From positions 1-10,000 of the forward strand of contig WFOZ01000452.1 of assembly GCA_015487825.1 (NCBI GenBank): a stretch of 10,000 nucleotides of DNA, read 5' to 3'. A program made the translations under genes and the position numbers. The DNA comes from Planctomycetaceae bacterium. Lineage in GTDB: Bacteria > Planctomycetota > Planctomycetia > Planctomycetales > Planctomycetaceae. Under the pieces are notes generated by a model. It ran no database searches, had not been told where the DNA came from, and saw nothing but the letters and a program-made list of their open reading frames with translations. Shown piece by piece: positions 6,451 through 10,000 of this stretch (within the stretch, counting starts at the first letter, position 1; every line of letters starts with the position of its first letter).

Positions 6451-9400
6451 ATGCGATATTGCTCACAAATTGTGCATTATGCCCTGCTTTTAATGGCTGG
6501 ATGCTGCTTTCATCTTCCAGCTTTCTCACAAACAATGCCAATTTCCGGAGACCATCTTTCTGAGCAGGAGCAAGATGTTGCCAGGCATTTGCGAAACATG
6601 CAGGAAGATGCTTCGCTACACGATCTGGTCTTTATCGGCACAGAAATCGGGTACGCAGTGGGAGATCATGGAACGATTCGCAAGACGGAAGATGGTGGAA
6701 CAACCTGGAATTTTCTTGAATCGCCTGTTTTATCCAACTGGCGATCTGTTTGTTTTTTGACAGACCGCATTGGCTGGATTGCAGGCGGGCAGGTTGGTGT
6801 GAACGCTCTGACAACCCGTGGCATTATTCTGCACACCAAAGATGGCGGTGCAAACTGGGAAACGATAGCCCCGAAAGATGTAGGAACGATTTTTCATGTT
6901 CAATTTTTCGACTTTCAACAGGGTGTCATTTGTGGAGAATCAACAACAAAAGGAACATCCGGAATTTGGCAAACGGCTGATGGAGGGAAGAATTGGCAAG
7001 TGGTCGAATCTGCTCATCGAAATAACTGGCGATGTGGCGATTTCGCTTCCGTAACAAGTGGCGTGGTCGCTGGTTCCCGTGGACATGTTGCTTTACTTGG
7101 TGGAAGACGTTTAATTGATGATACGTCGCTTAACTTCGGACTAAAGGGAGTGCATGGTTTAACGATCGACGACTCTGCCCGCGGCTGGTTGGTCGGAGAT
7201 GGCGGGTTGGTGCGCTACTCTCCTGCCGGGGCCAGCTGGCAGGATCCATCAGGTAATTTACCTACCGATCTTTCAACGTTGTACGACTTCCGAACAGTAG
7301 CCGCTCATCAAGATTCTGTCTGGATTGCGGGGCATCCCGGTTCTGCCATCTGGTACTCTCACGACAACGGGGAAAACTGGAACCATTCGCCAACAGGAAT
7401 TACGATTCCGGTCAACGCACTCCATTTTTCCAATCAACAAAATGGCTGGGCAGCTTGTGAATTCGGAATCATTTTGAAAACTGCCGATGGAGGACGCAGT
7501 TGGAAAAACATGATGCGTCAATCCCGCAGACTTGCGCTATTGCAATTCACAACCGGAATGAATGCCGGTTCGTATTGCTTAACGAGCCGATATGGAGGGC
7601 ATCACGGTTATCGTGTCGGAGTAGTCAATTATTGCAGAGAGGATCAGGAAAACAAAGATCGCGATCTGGCTTCGGACGATCTTCGGCAACATCAGGCAAC
7701 TACTCAGACAGGCGGAAGCATCAGTCGCATTGGCTGGGCATTACCGCTTGATGTGCCGGGCTTATCAGGCGATCAAAACCTGCTTATCAAACGTTGGAAT
7801 GCGGCAACAGACGGGCAGCTTTCTGAAATAGTCCTCTCGCATCTGGTGCGGGATTTAAGATGTTATCGTCCGAGTGTTGTGGTGATTGATTTGCCGGAAT
7901 CTGAAAATCAGGCTCAAATACTGTTCCGCAAAGCCGTGCATAACGCTGTGCGATCCGCAGGCGATCCAACGTGGATGGTCGCCCAAAAACAGTATGCGTT
8001 TCTTTCCCCCTGGCAGGTTCCTCGCCTGTTTGAACGTAGCCGCACGGGGCAGGGGGGAGACATTGTTCTCGATACCAACCAGTATCTGCCTGGCTTGAAT
8101 CAATCGGTTCGCATGGCTGCCGGGCCTGCTTATCAACTGGTGCAAGGTGATTTCAAAAAACTTCCCTTCTCTGAAAGTTTTTCGATCTCGCAGGTGACGC
8201 CACTGCCCGGTAAACTCCTTCTGGCAGACCTGTTCACCGGGATCGTTCTCGGTCCCGGCAGCGATGCCCGTCGCCGATTGTTGATCCTGTCGCATCCCGA
8301 TCAAAAACAGGGAGAATCAATCGCCAGAAAACAGCGAAACTATGCCGCTTACACACGCAAGCAATTCTCCGACGAATTGCAGGCGAGCCAGATGATTGCT
8401 CAATTGAACGATGTCATTTCCGGGGCTCCCCCTCGACAGGCAGTTATGCAATTACTTGAAATCGCCGATCAATATCAGCGAAATACAAAATGGGATTATT
8501 ACGAAACCGTTTTGATGCAGATTCTGGAATCGTTCCCGCAAGAACCGTTAAGCAGTACCGCATCGGTCCGTCTGATCCAGCTCTGGTCGTCTCAGGAGAT
8601 GAATCTGCAACGATTGAGTGTTCGAAAAACAGGATCGATAAAACAAGCGGTAGATCGAAACCGAACACGCAGTAACTTCAATCAGATATTACAGACCAGC
8701 CGCGAAAACCCGGACGCAATTCCGGATACAGTTGCTCCTGCCATCGGGACTTCAGACCTCAACCTTCCTCGCAGTCAGGGAGCGAATCAGGATAAGCAAT
8801 CCTGGAATATTACCTGGCAGGAGCGGGCGATCTCAACGTTCGAGCAACTCCAGAAAACATCACCAGAGCTTGCAGCCAGTCCTGAAGTATTGCTTCCGAT
8901 GGCTGCGCTCTTTCGGCAACGAAATGCCATGCGCGCTGCTGATGACATTTACCGGCAGTTCATGTCCGAAAAAGGAACTTCGTCGCTGCATCAGATTGCA
9001 GCCAGTGAATTCTATTTGAGAAGTGGCGTGGGAGTTCCGCCAGGGCGATACACGGCCTGCAAGCAGGTAAGCATTCCGCCTTATCTGGATGGCCTGCTTT
9101 CCGATGATTGCTGGCAAAGTGCGGAAGAAATCAGTCTGCAAAATAACAAAGAGAAAACTGCCGACCCTCTGACCGCGATGGTATTGCTTGCTTACGACAG
9201 GGAGTATCTTTACATCGCAGCCAGCTGCCCGCGCCATCCCGATTTGCCTGACGATCTTCCGTCGCACAGCACCAGAAAGTACGACGCTTCAATCACCGGG
9301 TTTGATCGCCTGCAAATTTGTCTGGATGTTAACCGCGACTACCATTCCTACTACCAGTTTGAAGTTGATCAGCGTGGATTAACACGCGACAGCTGCGTAG

Positions 9401-9636
9401 GAGATATCAACTGGGATCCCAAATGGTATGTCGCCTGCGAAGGAGAAAAATCTCACTGGAGAGTTGAAATCGCGATCCCGCTCAAAGAACTGCTTGGCGA
9501 TACACCACTTAACGCAGGCGATGCTTTCGCCGTCTCACTAACCCGTTTCCTCCCTGCGATTGAAGTACAAAGCTGGGGAGATCAAAAAACAGAACAGACA
9601 ACCCGCTCTGCCATGGGAATCGTACATTTCAAATAA
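6451..9636 (+). CDS. Large exported protein: Ycf48/BNR propeller, degenerate PIG-L-like domain and CBM9-like C-terminus
   Basis: The 1061-residue protein begins with a signal peptide (hydrophobic core about 10-20, probable cleavage after AFS, residue 26). Residues 55-360 are a Ycf48-like/BNR propeller with recurring DGG-x-x-W motifs: DGGTTW (81-86), DGGANW (131-136), DGGKNW (177-182), DNGENW (305-310) and DGGRSW (346-351). Residues 360-620 resemble a PIG-L/LmbE deacetylase in layout (GYRVGVV, then LVRDLRCYRPSVVVIDLP at 464-481), but the metal-binding HPDD and HxDH positions hold other residues. A helical region follows (about 630-850). Residues 875-1061 look like a CBM9-type beta-sandwich: LDGLLSDDCW, AYDREYLYIAASC, FDRLQICLDVNRD, WRVEIAIPLKEL. 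AAGGA precedes the ATG by six bases, and two TAA stops end it. Function is unknown; surface carbohydrate binding is an inference. Confidence 0.88.
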   Translation: MRYCSQIVHYALLLMAGCCFHLPAFSQTMPISGDHLSEQEQDVARHLRNMQEDASLHDLVFIGTEIGYAVGDHGTIRKTEDGGTTWNFLESPVLSNWRSVCFLTDRIGWIAGGQVGVNALTTRGIILHTKDGGANWETIAPKDVGTIFHVQFFDFQQGVICGESTTKGTSGIWQTADGGKNWQVVESAHRNNWRCGDFASVTSGVVAGSRGHVALLGGRRLIDDTSLNFGLKGVHGLTIDDSARGWLVGDGGLVRYSPAGASWQDPSGNLPTDLSTLYDFRTVAAHQDSVWIAGHPGSAIWYSHDNGENWNHSPTGITIPVNALHFSNQQNGWAACEFGIILKTADGGRSWKNMMRQSRRLALLQFTTGMNAGSYCLTSRYGGHHGYRVGVVNYCREDQENKDRDLASDDLRQHQATTQTGGSISRIGWALPLDVPGLSGDQNLLIKRWNAATDGQLSEIVLSHLVRDLRCYRPSVVVIDLPESENQAQILFRKAVHNAVRSAGDPTWMVAQKQYAFLSPWQVPRLFERSRTGQGGDIVLDTNQYLPGLNQSVRMAAGPAYQLVQGDFKKLPFSESFSISQVTPLPGKLLLADLFTGIVLGPGSDARRRLLILSHPDQKQGESIARKQRNYAAYTRKQFSDELQASQMIAQLNDVISGAPPRQAVMQLLEIADQYQRNTKWDYYETVLMQILESFPQEPLSSTASVRLIQLWSSQEMNLQRLSVRKTGSIKQAVDRNRTRSNFNQILQTSRENPDAIPDTVAPAIGTSDLNLPRSQGANQDKQSWNITWQERAISTFEQLQKTSPELAASPEVLLPMAALFRQRNAMRAADDIYRQFMSEKGTSSLHQIAASEFYLRSGVGVPPGRYTACKQVSIPPYLDGLLSDDCWQSAEEISLQNNKEKTADPLTAMVLLAYDREYLYIAASCPRHPDLPDDLPSHSTRKYDASITGFDRLQICLDVNRDYHSYYQFEVDQRGLTRDSCVGDINWDPKWYVACEGEKSHWRVEIAIPLKELLGDTPLNAGDAFAVSLTRFLPAIEVQSWGDQKTEQTTRSAMGIVHFK

Positions 9637-9643
9637 TAAGCAG

Positions 9644-9664
9644 GTAGGGTACGCTGTGCGTACC
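9644..9664 (+). repeat. REP unit, left half of the REPIN
   Basis: GTAG head followed by a perfect 7-bp stem (GGTACGC and GCGTACC) with loop TGT. There is no U-run after it, so a role as an intrinsic terminator for the preceding gene is not well supported, although such stems can protect transcript 3' ends. Confidence 0.6.
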
Positions 9665-9724
9665 ACGACTGAAGGGTAATGAATGCTATAATGGCTATGT
9701 TATTATTAGTTGTGGATCACTATT

Positions 9725-9745
9725 GGTGTGCACAGCACACCCTAC
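9725..9745 (-). repeat. REP unit, right half of the REPIN
   Basis: On the minus strand: GTAG head, then a perfect 7-bp stem (GGTGTGC and GCACACC) with loop TGT. It matches the left unit at 17 of 21 positions, all differences being paired substitutions in the stem. Confidence 0.6.
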
Positions 9746-9827
9746 GGGCTTCGTTCAACCATCCCGGCAAGTCCCTTTGTTTGACCAAAAGTCTGCCCTA
9801 AAACAACGCACATGGCGCATCCATCTT

Positions 9828-9863
9828 GTGCCTGAGGGCACCCAACCACTAAAAGTGGTCGGG
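9828..9863. repeat. Two adjoining stem-loops next to the transposase fragment
   Basis: GTGCC (9828-9832) pairs with GGCAC (9837-9841) around TGAG. Adjoining it, CCCAACCACT (9841-9850) pairs with AGTGGTCGGG (9854-9863) around AAA, nine of ten positions pairing on the plus strand and the tenth as a G-U wobble on the minus strand. The region starts where similarity to the ISAs1 transposase stops. It may be another dispersed repeat that truncated the transposase, or the end of an older element; I do not recognise it. Confidence 0.35.
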
Positions 9864-10000
9864 CCACCCGCGATAAACATCTTTCTTCGGCACCCCGTGA
9901 GGCAACGGCAGGAGTGGGGAGAGCCAATCTTCTTTGTTTTTCGCCCAAAGTGCAATTGCCGTCGGCCCACCTGCTCCGGCTAATATTGCCATGATTGATA
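9849..10000 (-). pseudogene. Broken ISAs1-family transposase, N-terminal fragment, truncated by window edge
   Basis: On the minus strand one frame reads from the window edge to a TAG at 9851-9849, giving 49 residues: IMAILAGAGGPTAIALWAKN, then KEDWLSPLLPLPHGVPKKDV and YRGWPDHF. This matches the N-terminal DDE_Tnp_1-associated domain of ISAs1-family (H-repeat-like) transposases, whose consensus runs LAGA..., W..K..WL..FLPL.HGIPS.DTFRR. Resemblance stops after DVYR (about 9870), where the reading passes into a palindromic sequence and stops. The catalytic DDE domain is therefore absent here and the gene is dead. The true start lies beyond position 10000. ISAs1 proteins normally have about 370 residues, so most of the gene has been lost to the left. 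Confidence 0.75.

Larger units (their letters stand above)
9644..9745. repeat. REPIN-like pair of inverted REP hairpins
   Basis: Two GTAG-headed hairpins face each other 102 bases apart end to end. The left, on the plus strand, is GTAG (9644-9647), GGTACGC, loop TGT, GCGTACC (to 9664). The right, on the minus strand, is GTAG (9745-9742), GGTGTGC, loop TGT, GCACACC (to 9725). Both stems are perfect 7-mers. The units differ at four positions, and these are two compensated base pairs, so pairing is kept. Two inverted REPs about 100 bases apart are the described form of a REPIN, mobilised in trans by a RAYT transposase. It begins five bases after the double TAA stop of the preceding gene. The spacer carries a TATAAT but no suitable -35 box. 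Confidence 0.65.

Noticed and set aside
9687..9692. Perfect TATAAT box in the REPIN spacer
   Set aside because: No -35-like hexamer lies 16-18 bases upstream and no gene follows on the plus strand.
9723..9983. Overlapping frames on both strands at the right end
   Set aside because: They run across the REP unit and stem-loops; the frame with real protein similarity is the minus-strand one ending at 9849, which matches ISAs1 transposases.

Overview
The window looks like a chromosomal stretch of a planctomycete (Planctomycetota) with moderate GC content. This is an inference from gene content: a Hanks-type Ser/Thr kinase with a single membrane segment, a 53-residue basic protein resembling the planctomycete DUF6800 family, a secreted Ycf48-propeller/CBM9-like giant protein, and GTAG-headed palindromic repeats. 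No single marker fixes the genus.

Layout: (1) 1-265 is non-coding and carries a REP-like hairpin and a tandem decamer. (2) 266-1078 (minus) is an MlaE-type lipid-transport permease with a TTG start. (3) 1342-1503 (plus) is a small basic DUF6800-like protein. (4) 1681-3294 (minus) is a membrane-anchored Ser/Thr protein kinase with a GTG start. (5) 3295-3870 is a divergent intergenic region holding a 195-bp MITE-like insertion with perfect 12-bp terminal inverted repeats and an exact 8-bp target duplication, followed by a good sigma70-like promoter for the next gene. (6) 3871-5151 (plus) is serS, seryl-tRNA synthetase. (7) 5377-6330 (plus) is a TPR protein with an unrecognised C-terminal domain. 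(8) 6451-9636 (plus) is a 1061-residue exported protein: Ycf48/BNR-type propeller, a middle domain resembling a PIG-L/LmbE deacetylase without metal ligands, a helical region and a C-terminal CBM9-like domain. (9) 9637-10000 is a small repeat island: a REPIN-like pair of inverted GTAG hairpins, two further stem-loops and a broken ISAs1-family transposase running off the right edge.

The protein-coding genes are mostly single transcription units with unrelated roles (envelope lipid transport, signalling, translation, a TPR scaffold, an extracytoplasmic protein). Only the TPR gene and the giant exported gene are close enough (120 bp, same strand) to be co-transcribed. The most unusual content is in the intergenic regions: four GTAG-headed hairpins, one MITE and one transposase fragment, none overlapping an intact transposase or RAYT gene here. 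I found no RNA genes, CRISPR array or complete mobile element.
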